64,000 nt of DNA from positions 1 to 64,000 of the forward strand of contig JAFZVC010000074.1 of the NCBI GenBank assembly GCA_017618015.1, read 5' to 3'. Source of the stretch: Spirochaetaceae bacterium (GTDB lineage: Bacteria; Spirochaetota; Spirochaetia; Treponematales; Treponemataceae). Shown here piece after piece: positions 36,801 through 46,815 of this stretch (position 1 is its first letter; every line of letters begins with the position of its first letter). Under the pieces are notes generated by a model, which saw only the letters and a list, made by a program, of their open reading frames with translations, searched no databases and was not told the DNA's origin. A program made the position numbers and the translations under genes.

Positions 36801-39800
36801 GAAAAGATTGCCACAATAACCGAGTCTGATCTTTCTGCTCGCGATGCAGACGGTATGCAGTATTGGACAGCACCAGCTAATTTGCCAACTGTAACAACGG
36901 CTGACGCACTAGGCAATTCGATTGTGACGCTTGTTGACGGCAGCTATATATTCTACGCCATAGCAATGGATAAATCTGGTGTCAAATACGACGCTATAAT
37001 GAACAATACCGATCCAGATAATAAGACCGCAGGAAAGACAACAACATCTTCATTAATCACGGTAACCGTAGATACGACAGCCCCAACTGTTGAAATAACA
37101 TCTCCAGAAGAAATAACATCAACAGACTACATTGAAAGAACTGGTCTTAGTTCGCTTTCAGGCTCTTCATACATATTCAGTGTTAATACAATAGATGCTC
37201 CTGGTACTCCGGGTGCAGATGTTGCGGGAGCAGCTGAGCTTAAATATGTATTTGTAAAGGCAAAAGCCGATGATTTCGGTAATGATTATGAGGTAGACGG
37301 TAACGGAGATTACGTACTTGATGAAAATCAGAATTTAATTCCAAAACCAGAAAACAACCCTGCTGTACCAGATATTCCAGCTTTAGCTGACTGGGAGCCA
37401 ATGAGCATAACTGACGGTTCTCGTTCAATTACTCAGGGTGTAGCAGATGGTGTCGGTTCTACGGCAGCTAATTCTGTCTGTGATACAGGTACCCTTAATG
37501 AAGGTCATTGGTATCTTTTCGTTCAGGCTTCAGATAAAGCTGGAAACGTAAGCGAAATAAAGAGAGTCCACTTCCATGTGGATATGAAGGCTCCTACACT
37601 CAGCAATGTCACGGTTGATTCTGTGACGGCAAAAGATAACGCCACGTATTACACTAAAGAGAATACTTTCACTATCGCCGGAAAAGCTACGGACACATAC
37701 GGCATTAAGAATGTCGTAATAAATGAAGTTATCGGTGAGGATAACGAGTCTCTGATTGCAACAGTTACACCGGCGGCTGACGGAACATGGAACTACACAT
37801 ACACTGTGCCTGATGGAGCATCAGATACAGCAAAAGATATAAAGATTACAGCGACAGATTATGCCGGAAAGACAGTATCTAAAGAGTATGTACTTTACAA
37901 AGATACAGAACCGCCGACTATTGAGGCAACTTCTCCTGCAAAGGGTGAATCGCTTAGCTCCACTTCGATCAAGCTTAAGGGTTCTGCGGCAGATGAAGGA
38001 AGCGGTGTTGCAAGTGTAAGCTACACAATAAAGAAAGATGACACGATTCTCTCTTACGGAAGCACAAGCGCAACTGACGGCACTGACGAGAATGGTAAAC
38101 CTGTATACAAGATTCAGCTGAAGGGCGAAAGCTGGACTGTTGACGGCGCAAAAGACGAGCAAGGAAAAGCTTTAGGTATTCCTCTTGGTAATGAAGAAGG
38201 TACGTTCACGCTTATCGTCAGCGCAGTCGATAAAGTCGGAAACGCCACGGATGACGATGAAATAGACGAAAATGCAGAAGACGAAAGCTCAAACAAAACG
38301 CACCAGAACAAGTTCTTTATAGATAGGTTCTCTCCTACTATTACAGAAGACGGAATAGGTGCAGGTGGATTAACCACAAATACGACATTCACATTCTCTG
38401 GTTTCGTGTACGATACGAACGCACTCGATCCTGTATCTACAGTAGTTATTACGGCTGACAATGACAGTTTCACACCTGTGACATTCGCGCTTGGTGAGTT
38501 AACACCTGCGACAACATCTGAACGTGCGCAGTTTGAAGATTTAACAGATAACGAGATTCCATGTTATAAGTGGTCTCAGACTTTCGTTGTGGATGGGACA
38601 ACCCCGGCATCGGATCAAATCCACTTGGAAGACGGAACTTATGTATTCACAATCACAGCAACTGATGAAGCTGGTAAAACTAAAGTTCAGCAGCGGCGAA
38701 TCCAAGTAGATACGAGCGCTCCTGAATTCGCTCCTATAGCCACGGTTGAAAGTGTTGATAAATATATCTCATACAAAGACAATGGTACAGACGGCGATTT
38801 GTGGCACAAAACTTCTGTAGTTACGCTGACAGTAAAAGTCGCCGATGCGGAAACAGGAAGCGGACTTTCCACTGTTGAATATTTGACAGAAGATAATAAG
38901 ACCGGTTTCTTCGGAAAAGCGACGGGCGATGATGCTCCTGCGAATGGTTGGAGTGCGGCTATCCCGCTTAATGAGGGAACGAATCACTTGAAGATTAAGG
39001 CAACGGACGTTGCTGGAAATGTTAAGATATACCCTGATGTATGGGAAGTAATCAAAGTTGATACGCAGATTCCAACAGTTGAGTTCGACAGTAGTTCTGA
39101 TATTCTTACCAATGGTGAGTTTACAATAAATGTAACTGCAAAAGACGGTGAAGCAAGCGATGTTGCAAGCGGTCTTGCAAGCGGTCTTGTTTCAGACAAT
39201 GGTGAAACCTATGTAACTTACAAGATTACTAAAACTGATGAGGAAACACCACGTAAGACAATCAACGTGTCTTTTGACGATATGACAGGTTTCTACAGCT
39301 GTACGTTCGATCCGGCAGCTGAGGCAGATAGCCTTGAAGACGGTGTTTACAACGTGACAGTAACCGCTAAAGATAATGCAGAAAACTCAATTACCATCAA
39401 TCGCCGGGTTACAATTGATAAGACTGCGCCGATTTTCACAGCAAATACTCTTGATATAACTACTGAAGATTGCACTGGTACGGACGGTAACATTTGGTAT
39501 GGTTCAAGCAGTCTGGATATAACAGGTTCACTTACAGAACTAAATGGCATACAAAGTATTTATTGGGCATGGATGCCTGAAAACCCAAGTAACGCTAATC
39601 CAGCTCCTATGCCGGAAGAAAACGCATATCGTTCGCTCGACAGAACAGAAAGTGGCAGCACATATACATATAACGGTACTTTGCCTGTTTCCGATTCTTG
39701 CAGCGGAAAGAAGTTCGTAATAAAAGCCGTGGACAAAGCAGGCAACGTAAGTACGATAATCTCTGACGGTATAAATGTAGATTTGCAGACTCCGGTTATT

Positions 39801-42800
39801 ACCGTACTAGAGCCGTCCGAAACGCCTCTTTTGAATGGACAGAAAGACCTTACTGTTAAAGTTGAGGCTATGGACAGCCACAGTGGTATAAATGCAATAA
39901 AACTTAAGGTTGGCGATATGTCATTCTCTGCCCCCGATGTTTCGGTTGAGCATGATGGAACGGAAGGTAAGGGCGAAGACAGTCAGTATACTCTTGTCAT
40001 AGACAAAAACTTGATTAAAGAGTTAGATGTTCAGGCTGTCGTGTACATACAGGCGGAAGACAAAACCGGACGAACTAGCGTGACGACATTCCAGTTCAAG
40101 ATCGATAAAGATCCGCCGACGGCAGAAATTACGGCTCCAACGTCTGGTGACGTTCTGAATAAAGAGATATCGTTCGTAGGTCGTGCAAACGATGACCAGA
40201 ATCTTCTTATTGTAAACCTGTACTATAGTGTGGCAGGAACAGCTCCTGGTGACCCGGACGAATCTAATGTCTGGAAGCGCCCAATGCCTACAGCAGAAGA
40301 AATGGAAGGCAAGACAGATGAACAAATTGAGCAGCTTAAGAGAGAGCTTGAAACTGCTAGTTTGCCGGCAGAAACAATAGCCGCACAAACAAAGTGGGTA
40401 CTGTTCAAGACGTTTGAAGGTGCAAAAGGCTACAACTGGGATGAAAAAATAGACACAACTGATGACCGGTATAACAATCCGCTGCAAGAAACGGACGAAC
40501 ATGGAAATCAGATTGAAGTTAGCCATATCCACTTTATGGCAGAAGCGTTCGATGCGGCGCTTAATAGCGAGGCAAAGAGCCGTGCTGTTACGAGTTATAC
40601 TATCGACCAGTTCTCTGACTGTCCGGTAATCACATTCAGCAACATTGCGGCAAACGATCATGGTCTTCTTAAGAGTACCCAGACTGTATACGGAACAATC
40701 GAAGACGATGACGGTGCGGTAAAAGAATTGCGTGTTTCCAATACGCTTAACGGCAACTGGGACAACAGTGACTCTACTGCCTGTACAGTAAGAAATGGTT
40801 CCTGGTCTTATACAGATACAGGTATGACCGATGGTGACAAAGTCCTTTATTTCCGCGTAGTAGATGCGAAGAACAATGTATTTATTACACCACCAGAAGA
40901 AAATGCTACTGTTAATGACCTTCTTCGTGGTATTTATATTTCTGGTACAGAAGCTAACCCTGTTTCAGAGATGAAAGCCCTTAAGTTCCGCATCGACATG
41001 AACCCACCGCAGATAAACCAGCAGTCGTTCAGATACATTACTTACAAAGCTGGTGATCCAATTCCTGCAAATTATGATTCTTCAGCTGATTATCTAGCAG
41101 GAACATCAGAGTTTAAAAATGATTTGGTTTTAGGTGGTACAAACGACAGAGTTGATTTCTTTGCTTCAGCTTTTGATGCGAACGGTATAAAATCCATGAG
41201 CATAAAGCTAGGGAACCATTTAGTTGAAGGTGTTTCAACTGGTCTTAAAGATAGTGTCGGAAACGATATATACAGAATGAGTGGTTTCGATATCTCTAAG
41301 GGTAGTATTGCTGATGGAACTCAAACTCTAACAATAACTGCTTTTGATAGTACCGATTCTGATAACTCTATTACTCTTAAAGTTCGTATAGACAACACTG
41401 CACCTACATTCCAGGTAACTTCGCATCAGACGGAAAAAGATAAGAAGGTTACTGGTTCCGTAACATTACGTGGAACAACGTCCGATGCCATAGCTGGTTT
41501 AAGTTATAAAGATGAAAGTAATAATGATGTAATTATACCACAAAAATTTATGATTCCAACTAAGGTTAATGCTCCCCATATTACTGGTAATCTTGATGTT
41601 GAAGATTGGAGTGACATGACATCTATGGGAAGCAGTTCTTCTTGGAGAATCGATTTTGATGGTGTAATTGATATTGTCAATGGAACTAACAACCCGCCTC
41701 TGCTTAAGGAATTTTCGAATGATACATACGCTACAAAAGAACTGAACGATCAAGGTGTAGAAACTGGAAGATGGATAGTACCTGTATACTTCCGTACGGA
41801 AGACATTATGGGTAACTATTATGTTTACGATGATTTCTATTTCTTGGTTGATCCGGATGGTGACAAACCTTCTGCAGAAGTTACGTATCCTACAGATGGG
41901 GCAAAACTAGGTGGTTCTATACGTCTGTTTGGAAAGGCTGAGGATAACGAAAACATCGATGCTGTATACATTCAGATTGATGTTGACGGCGATGGTAATT
42001 TTACTGATGCAGACAAAGCAGACCTCAGTGCTCATTACACAATAGTGCAAGATTCAGAATCAACTCCGTTCAAACCTTATGATATCGATACCGACGGAAA
42101 ACTGAAGCAAATCGCTTCTTGGGGTATTGAAGTAGATGGTAACAGAAGCTGGAATTTCACGATAAATAGCAGTGGTGAGTTCGATCCAGCTAATAACAAC
42201 AATAATGACAAGATTAAAGTGCGTTGTGTTGCAAAAGACAACAACGGACTTTTAGGTAACTGGTCAGAATCTGTACAGATAACAATAGATGTCAATGCAC
42301 CGCGTATCGGCTCAACGGAACCTCTTAAGCTTGTTCAGTACGATGCGTCTGGTAAAGCCACTGCTATGCAGGACTATCAGGCAGATGCGTCAATTAAAGG
42401 TAAATGGTATCTGTCTGGTTCTGCAGAAGACGGTAACGGAATAAAGACCATTGTTATAAGTAATGGAAATAATACTACAGATATTGTCGGTGACATACAG
42501 ATACGTACGCAACTAAATGCGGATGGAACATCATCTTGGACAGATTGGGATGATTCTCAAAAAACACAGGACTCCGTACCTGTTATTTTCAGAATTCCTA
42601 TAGATACGGAAAACAAAGGCAGTGGTAATCTCAGTTTTGATTTAACAGTTACAGAAAATACTACAAGCAACAGTCTTTCTACAAAGCAAACTGTTTCCGT
42701 AAAATATGACAATGCGGCTCCGACAATAAGTGAGCAGCTTAAGCATAATACTGCAAATATAATCGGTAACGGAGAGAATGGTACTACTGTAATAGAACAA

Positions 42801-45800
42801 AGCAACTTGGTATACAGCATAGAAGGCACTGTTTCTGATGGTGATGGTGGAAGTGGTTTCTCTCGTATAGCTATTTACTTTAAACGTACTGGTACTGGAA
42901 CAGATGACGCAGTACGTGTATATAACCCCGCAATAGGAAAGGATGAAGAAGATAATCGTACAGATATAGATGGATCTAATGTTGAACTAAAATCAAATCT
43001 TCCGGTTTACACAGCTACGGTTAATCGAAATGGAGAAAACTCACTTGAACTTACAAGTGGTATGAATTCAAATATTCGTAAGGGAGGCCTTGTTAAGTTA
43101 GGCGGTGTTTATCGTCTTATAACAGGTGTTTCCGGTAATACGGTTACATTTACACCATCAGTGTCTACAACGCATAAAGAGGCAGAATTTGTCTATGCTC
43201 TGGTTGTTGATAACTTTAAGATTGAAACTGCCAGGTACACTGGTCCTGGTGGTTCTATGAATATTCATGATATTGCAAACGACGATGGTGACGGAATTAT
43301 AGAGTCTATAGAGAAAAATGGAACAGATTACGAATGGTCTGTTTCAATTGACTCCAAGAACATTCCAGATGGACCAATAGATATATGCTGCGTTGCGTTC
43401 GACAATGCGGACAATATAAGTTCATTGCGTACAGTTTCGACAAGCGTGCAGAACAACAGACCAGCTATTGCGAATATTTGGCTTGGTACGGATTATGATC
43501 AGAGCGATAAAGAAGAAGGTGATCATAGGAGTGAAACTGTAACAGAAGACGAATTTATAAATATTCGTTCTGTTATAACGACGGAAGCGAACTGGAAGAC
43601 AAATACGAATGCTTCTAACATCGGACTTATAGATAAGTCAAGTTCATTCAAAGCAGTCGGTAAAACAGTTATTAAACCGGAGATAATAGGTGGAAACGGT
43701 ACACTCAATTATTGGTATGCTAAAGATTCTTCAGTTACAAGCAGTTATGAACTGTTAGACAATATCGCACCGGGAGATTCCATATCTTCTGGAACAAAAG
43801 CTTATGTAGATTATGTAAGTTCTAATACTAAGCCTATAGTTTTGACGCTTTTTGGCGAGGATGAAAACACAAAACTTGATACTCTTGAGAATGGCGACCA
43901 CACCATTTACTTTAAGATATGGGATAGTACAGAGAACTTGACTGGTTCTGCAGATTCAATGGAAAGCAACACAAGTCAGTGGGCTTCTTTCGCCGTCAAA
44001 TTCAATGTAAAGGTTGTCGATACAGAACCACCGACCGCCTCTATCAATCGATTCTATTGGAACAGTAGCAGTAACAACAGTTTGTATCAGAACAGTACGG
44101 CTAACGGTCATATTGAGCTTACTTTTATTGATTCTGAAGGTAAGTGCGAAAATAGAGATTGGGGAGCATCCACAGGTTATAAACCAGCCGATAATAGTGG
44201 TGAATACGATGCCGATCCGAAGGTTTCCGGTATTATAAAGATAGAGGGAACCGCTTTCGATGAAACTTGTTTGCGTTCAATCAGTATTAAGGCGGAAGGT
44301 TTTACGGCACTCTCTAATTTTACAACGCTCGCAACGTTCAGCGGTGGTACTTGGACAGCAAGGGAAGGTTCTCCGGTTGGCAATCTGGAAACAGATGGAT
44401 ACCAGTTCTTTGTGAAAAATGGAAGTGCAGGAGTAACTTCAGCTGGGCACTTTGTTGATTGGGAGCTTGATCTTGACACAAGTTTCGTAACAGGTGTCGT
44501 TGCGCTTGATAAGACTGTATATGTAAAAGCAGAGGACTGCGGTGGCAACACTAACTACAGAAAGAAAGGTGCAGATTCTGACTTTACGGCTCCAAACCCA
44601 GATACAAGAGAATACCGCATGGATATTGTACCGTATATTACGAAGGTAACGACAGCGCTTTCTTCTTCACTTAAAAAATATGTAAGGACGGCATTAGGTC
44701 ACTATACAGTAACTAGTACTGATAGTGTCACTATAAACGGCTTTAACTTAAGTTCTCCAAAAGAAAATTCAAAAGAGATAACTGTTTCTATGGCGGATAT
44801 CGTTACGTCTGGTGGTACGGGAAAATCTGGACAATATAACCATGATGTTACTTACACCCAAAATGGAGAAACTGTTCATGTTTATAGCCTTAACAATTGC
44901 AACAACAATGATAGTAAGGGAAGCTATACAGGAAGTATAAATCTAAATCAAACACCTACTGGTGATTACGAGAAATACAAGAATTATTTCTATAACCGCC
45001 AGCCAAATAACGATAATAACAATTTCCTTACCGATGATGTTGCGTTCGATATTTGGCAGATTAATCCTAATGCAGTAATACCGAAAAAGGGAACAATATC
45101 ACAGCCAGTAATGGCAATAAATCCTGTTACCCACGATGTTGGATTCGCATTCGTCAACGGCTCATTATCATTCAGTATGCCTAATAGCGGTTACTCTTAT
45201 GATTATTCGCTTGGTGGAATCGACTACTGGACGAGTATAGGACTTGCTTACGACTCTAAAGGTTATTCTTATGCAACGACAGCAGGTGGTGATATAAATG
45301 CCTCTGTATCTGATCAGTTCAGAATTTTGACAAGCCGGTGGGGAAGAGGCGATATTGAGCGTGACGGATATAAAAAATCGAAAAATCAATTACGCCTTGA
45401 GCTGATCGGACAGGTTGATTTTACTGGAGAGAGTAGTCCTTATCAGGGGGCTAATAATTTCGACAAGGAAAGAATTCGTTCTCCGTCTATTGCGACTGCT
45501 TCGGCTACAGATAGTTCAACTAACGTATATCTTGCCTATTATGATAATATAAATGACGAGATACGATTCAGAAATGGTACTTTTAAATCTACAAAAGATG
45601 CATCGTGGGCAAACTTAGATGCTGAAGAAAAAGCAGCTTCTTTGTTAGGTGATTATTATGGTTCCGGTTCAGAGTTTTCTAATCAAAGAGAAGGAAGAAC
45701 TTTAAGATATGATGCATCCCCGTATGATGTTTCTTATTATTCCGTTTATCACTTGAAGCATAATTCTTTGCTTGCGGGGCAAACAACAGACAAACCGGTA

Positions 45801-46727
45801 GCAGTTTTTGGTTCTGCAATTAAATTGAATCCAACTAGTGGTAGTACGGACTTATATACAGGTTCTACAGTAACAACTGCTGTAATGACAGAAGATGATG
45901 AACAAGTCTATGCTGGAAGGTATGTAAGTATAGCCGCTATAGATAAAGGTACAGAAAGAACCGATGATGTTGTAGTCGCTGTCTGGTGGGATGATTGGAA
46001 TAGACAGATGCTATATTCATATAATACATCGCCGAATTCTATAGCCCCTGGTACTTATTTACAATCTGATACAGGTTGGAGTAAACCGATTGCGCTTTTC
46101 CCTGCTAATGTCGGTCAATACTGTAAGGTTGTTGTTGACAAAACAGAACATATACATATTGCAGCTTATGACAGTTTGAATGGAGATGTTTGGTATGCTT
46201 ATCTTAACAATTATTCTTCTGCTTCAAGTGCCGCAACTTGTATAGTTGATTCTTATGGTGACAATGGCAAAGAATTGAATATCGATGTTGCTCTGGATAA
46301 GAATGGTAATCCAATACCATATATCAGTTATTATTCGGGAATTTCCAGACCGAAGGTTGCATACTGGGCTGGTATATCTGCGATAAGTTCTTCATTAAGT
46401 AATGCTGCTGTAGATGAAGTCTTTACAGGTTCTTGGGAGGTGAGCGTTATTCCTACAACGAGTGATGTCTCCATAGACCATATAAATATAGGTGTATGGA
46501 AAGATTCTACTAATGGTAAGTTAACTTGGTCAACGAAAGATGGAAAAGACCCGGATGATGTAAACGCTCCAGGAGAGATAGGTACAACTGAATTAAAGAA
46601 AACTGGTGCTGGTTCTGATCAGCAAAGCTATGGTATGGTCTATGGTAATGGTTCAAAGAATCCTATCCTTGGCTATGCAATTACGAAGGGTAATGGTGGT
46701 TACATCGAAACTGCCCAGATGAAGTAA
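33852..46727 (+). CDS. Giant Ig-like repeat lipoprotein 2 (4291 residues)
   Basis: Paralogue of giant protein 1. The signal peptide ends LILLATC with Cys27 as likely lipid site, followed by the identical DVGLGPSVDTTAP. About 23 Ig-like repeats follow, each with a D-x-x-x-P opening, then the shared C-terminal module from about residue 2250 (IDQFSDCPVITFSNI) to the end. The module includes IDMNPPQIN, VDPDGDKPSA, a Ca2+-loop-like DVDGDGNFTDAD (about 2711), NRPAIANIWLGTDYD, YFYNRQPN, and closing motifs VYLAYYDNINDEIRF, VVVAVWWDDWNRQMLYSYN, IHIAAYDSLNGDVWYAYL and PIPYISYYSG. The last residues, ETAQMK, equal those of giant protein 1. It is shorter mainly because it lacks the block that is doubled in giant protein 1. 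GGAGGTG lies 5 nt before the ATG. It is likely anchored by lipid at one end and extended from the membrane. Confidence 0.9.
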   Translation: MRTKKHIILNILRTVIFSFCLILLATCDVGLGPSVDTTAPNISITSPTPSQVVKGSFSMGGVATDDGGIANIIVDFTGIGSSEGTNYNFEASVADGKWSLSVNSVGTVADGTYQLKVTANDKSGKTSYQMTTFTVDNTAPVILVTSPDEKNSSMNYDLQFEGKIYDATEIDKVTVTVYDEAGNAKISKEASLVGTSEWKVSWDGETELLIGTALAKLANGDYTYSVTASDKVGNSSTYFFHKEDIYKEYNKNKLSIDAWAAFDKGDTNSVSDVVLDRTWLNTIRIPADPATAFADRTKITYSEKQIASISWDIETKDSGNLSQLDSATGTITGTITPPTGVDSPFKNDTFVAYIWKEEEGSNNAAHIHSDADMVLRYDPTDTSPSENKTVTIENIGTSRKFTIRLKNLNDGNGLGKGKHGIYIQISNSSNQTFSDEQAFGIDLGAPKLEIPGIKTLPTATNTETFSYSGTAFESDGNTACTQLKYKLTITSPDGTTLYETSDAGLPITVNDDGTWTHSVSSDVYRRLNEAGEEITATEMADGTYAYEFIATSGDYEKKLSHTLDLDKTGPEIITGFDDQLSYNARTITISVNCSDNLSGLREVAWYPFDSSIGEHGAYLEDDDHKNLANGRNTEITFNTDGSGYKIKFVAIDKSGNRTEKEYTGITIDSLPPTLKDKDASNSPILAASAPNFITSSSESSFKIITATNSAVVVAEDVIAIDSFEVKATRDGVPQKPSGNADDGESWYSLTGLSNTEIKKQLTVGDLSIPDFTGVGDGRWVVTVNVKDKSGWTASKTYSFTVDTTPPEVDSIETIDAPKDMGTISYLFSGTANDIDPDTGSGVKKIEVAFTNKDEAIVEDAANEEDNTPIKTASGQADWNYSLVFSENSVFATEGEKTIHVRAIDTAGNVGEWTSSNFVYDKSSPTSSIISYKQDGDAAFTTLPSSSFYTGKQFTLKGKVSDSQGIASVEVWRKNGNAESTSDPEKIATITESDLSARDADGMQYWTAPANLPTVTTADALGNSIVTLVDGSYIFYAIAMDKSGVKYDAIMNNTDPDNKTAGKTTTSSLITVTVDTTAPTVEITSPEEITSTDYIERTGLSSLSGSSYIFSVNTIDAPGTPGADVAGAAELKYVFVKAKADDFGNDYEVDGNGDYVLDENQNLIPKPENNPAVPDIPALADWEPMSITDGSRSITQGVADGVGSTAANSVCDTGTLNEGHWYLFVQASDKAGNVSEIKRVHFHVDMKAPTLSNVTVDSVTAKDNATYYTKENTFTIAGKATDTYGIKNVVINEVIGEDNESLIATVTPAADGTWNYTYTVPDGASDTAKDIKITATDYAGKTVSKEYVLYKDTEPPTIEATSPAKGESLSSTSIKLKGSAADEGSGVASVSYTIKKDDTILSYGSTSATDGTDENGKPVYKIQLKGESWTVDGAKDEQGKALGIPLGNEEGTFTLIVSAVDKVGNATDDDEIDENAEDESSNKTHQNKFFIDRFSPTITEDGIGAGGLTTNTTFTFSGFVYDTNALDPVSTVVITADNDSFTPVTFALGELTPATTSERAQFEDLTDNEIPCYKWSQTFVVDGTTPASDQIHLEDGTYVFTITATDEAGKTKVQQRRIQVDTSAPEFAPIATVESVDKYISYKDNGTDGDLWHKTSVVTLTVKVADAETGSGLSTVEYLTEDNKTGFFGKATGDDAPANGWSAAIPLNEGTNHLKIKATDVAGNVKIYPDVWEVIKVDTQIPTVEFDSSSDILTNGEFTINVTAKDGEASDVASGLASGLVSDNGETYVTYKITKTDEETPRKTINVSFDDMTGFYSCTFDPAAEADSLEDGVYNVTVTAKDNAENSITINRRVTIDKTAPIFTANTLDITTEDCTGTDGNIWYGSSSLDITGSLTELNGIQSIYWAWMPENPSNANPAPMPEENAYRSLDRTESGSTYTYNGTLPVSDSCSGKKFVIKAVDKAGNVSTIISDGINVDLQTPVITVLEPSETPLLNGQKDLTVKVEAMDSHSGINAIKLKVGDMSFSAPDVSVEHDGTEGKGEDSQYTLVIDKNLIKELDVQAVVYIQAEDKTGRTSVTTFQFKIDKDPPTAEITAPTSGDVLNKEISFVGRANDDQNLLIVNLYYSVAGTAPGDPDESNVWKRPMPTAEEMEGKTDEQIEQLKRELETASLPAETIAAQTKWVLFKTFEGAKGYNWDEKIDTTDDRYNNPLQETDEHGNQIEVSHIHFMAEAFDAALNSEAKSRAVTSYTIDQFSDCPVITFSNIAANDHGLLKSTQTVYGTIEDDDGAVKELRVSNTLNGNWDNSDSTACTVRNGSWSYTDTGMTDGDKVLYFRVVDAKNNVFITPPEENATVNDLLRGIYISGTEANPVSEMKALKFRIDMNPPQINQQSFRYITYKAGDPIPANYDSSADYLAGTSEFKNDLVLGGTNDRVDFFASAFDANGIKSMSIKLGNHLVEGVSTGLKDSVGNDIYRMSGFDISKGSIADGTQTLTITAFDSTDSDNSITLKVRIDNTAPTFQVTSHQTEKDKKVTGSVTLRGTTSDAIAGLSYKDESNNDVIIPQKFMIPTKVNAPHITGNLDVEDWSDMTSMGSSSSWRIDFDGVIDIVNGTNNPPLLKEFSNDTYATKELNDQGVETGRWIVPVYFRTEDIMGNYYVYDDFYFLVDPDGDKPSAEVTYPTDGAKLGGSIRLFGKAEDNENIDAVYIQIDVDGDGNFTDADKADLSAHYTIVQDSESTPFKPYDIDTDGKLKQIASWGIEVDGNRSWNFTINSSGEFDPANNNNNDKIKVRCVAKDNNGLLGNWSESVQITIDVNAPRIGSTEPLKLVQYDASGKATAMQDYQADASIKGKWYLSGSAEDGNGIKTIVISNGNNTTDIVGDIQIRTQLNADGTSSWTDWDDSQKTQDSVPVIFRIPIDTENKGSGNLSFDLTVTENTTSNSLSTKQTVSVKYDNAAPTISEQLKHNTANIIGNGENGTTVIEQSNLVYSIEGTVSDGDGGSGFSRIAIYFKRTGTGTDDAVRVYNPAIGKDEEDNRTDIDGSNVELKSNLPVYTATVNRNGENSLELTSGMNSNIRKGGLVKLGGVYRLITGVSGNTVTFTPSVSTTHKEAEFVYALVVDNFKIETARYTGPGGSMNIHDIANDDGDGIIESIEKNGTDYEWSVSIDSKNIPDGPIDICCVAFDNADNISSLRTVSTSVQNNRPAIANIWLGTDYDQSDKEEGDHRSETVTEDEFINIRSVITTEANWKTNTNASNIGLIDKSSSFKAVGKTVIKPEIIGGNGTLNYWYAKDSSVTSSYELLDNIAPGDSISSGTKAYVDYVSSNTKPIVLTLFGEDENTKLDTLENGDHTIYFKIWDSTENLTGSADSMESNTSQWASFAVKFNVKVVDTEPPTASINRFYWNSSSNNSLYQNSTANGHIELTFIDSEGKCENRDWGASTGYKPADNSGEYDADPKVSGIIKIEGTAFDETCLRSISIKAEGFTALSNFTTLATFSGGTWTAREGSPVGNLETDGYQFFVKNGSAGVTSAGHFVDWELDLDTSFVTGVVALDKTVYVKAEDCGGNTNYRKKGADSDFTAPNPDTREYRMDIVPYITKVTTALSSSLKKYVRTALGHYTVTSTDSVTINGFNLSSPKENSKEITVSMADIVTSGGTGKSGQYNHDVTYTQNGETVHVYSLNNCNNNDSKGSYTGSINLNQTPTGDYEKYKNYFYNRQPNNDNNNFLTDDVAFDIWQINPNAVIPKKGTISQPVMAINPVTHDVGFAFVNGSLSFSMPNSGYSYDYSLGGIDYWTSIGLAYDSKGYSYATTAGGDINASVSDQFRILTSRWGRGDIERDGYKKSKNQLRLELIGQVDFTGESSPYQGANNFDKERIRSPSIATASATDSSTNVYLAYYDNINDEIRFRNGTFKSTKDASWANLDAEEKAASLLGDYYGSGSEFSNQREGRTLRYDASPYDVSYYSVYHLKHNSLLAGQTTDKPVAVFGSAIKLNPTSGSTDLYTGSTVTTAVMTEDDEQVYAGRYVSIAAIDKGTERTDDVVVAVWWDDWNRQMLYSYNTSPNSIAPGTYLQSDTGWSKPIALFPANVGQYCKVVVDKTEHIHIAAYDSLNGDVWYAYLNNYSSASSAATCIVDSYGDNGKELNIDVALDKNGNPIPYISYYSGISRPKVAYWAGISAISSSLSNAAVDEVFTGSWEVSVIPTTSDVSIDHINIGVWKDSTNGKLTWSTKDGKDPDDVNAPGEIGTTELKKTGAGSDQQSYGMVYGNGSKNPILGYAITKGNGGYIETAQMK

Positions 46728-46778
46728 CCCGCATGTTTGGCAGTGTTGCGTAAAGCGCAATATCAAAAGTAAAATGAA

Positions 46779-46815
46779 CCAGGCACTTACGTTCCTACGC
46801 AAGTGCCTGGTTTTT
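46779..46815. terminator. 30-bp palindromic terminator, copy B
   Basis: CCAGGCACTT (46779-46788) pairs with AAGTGCCTGG (46801-46810) and TTTTT follows. The core is identical to copy A at 32166-32195. It lies between the convergent stops of giant gene 2 and the second Rpn-type gene. Confidence 0.75.

Noticed and set aside
12579-46727. CRISPR or tandem DNA repeat array
   Set aside because: The periodicity is at protein level (80-110 residues, diverged), with no short identical repeats and spacers.
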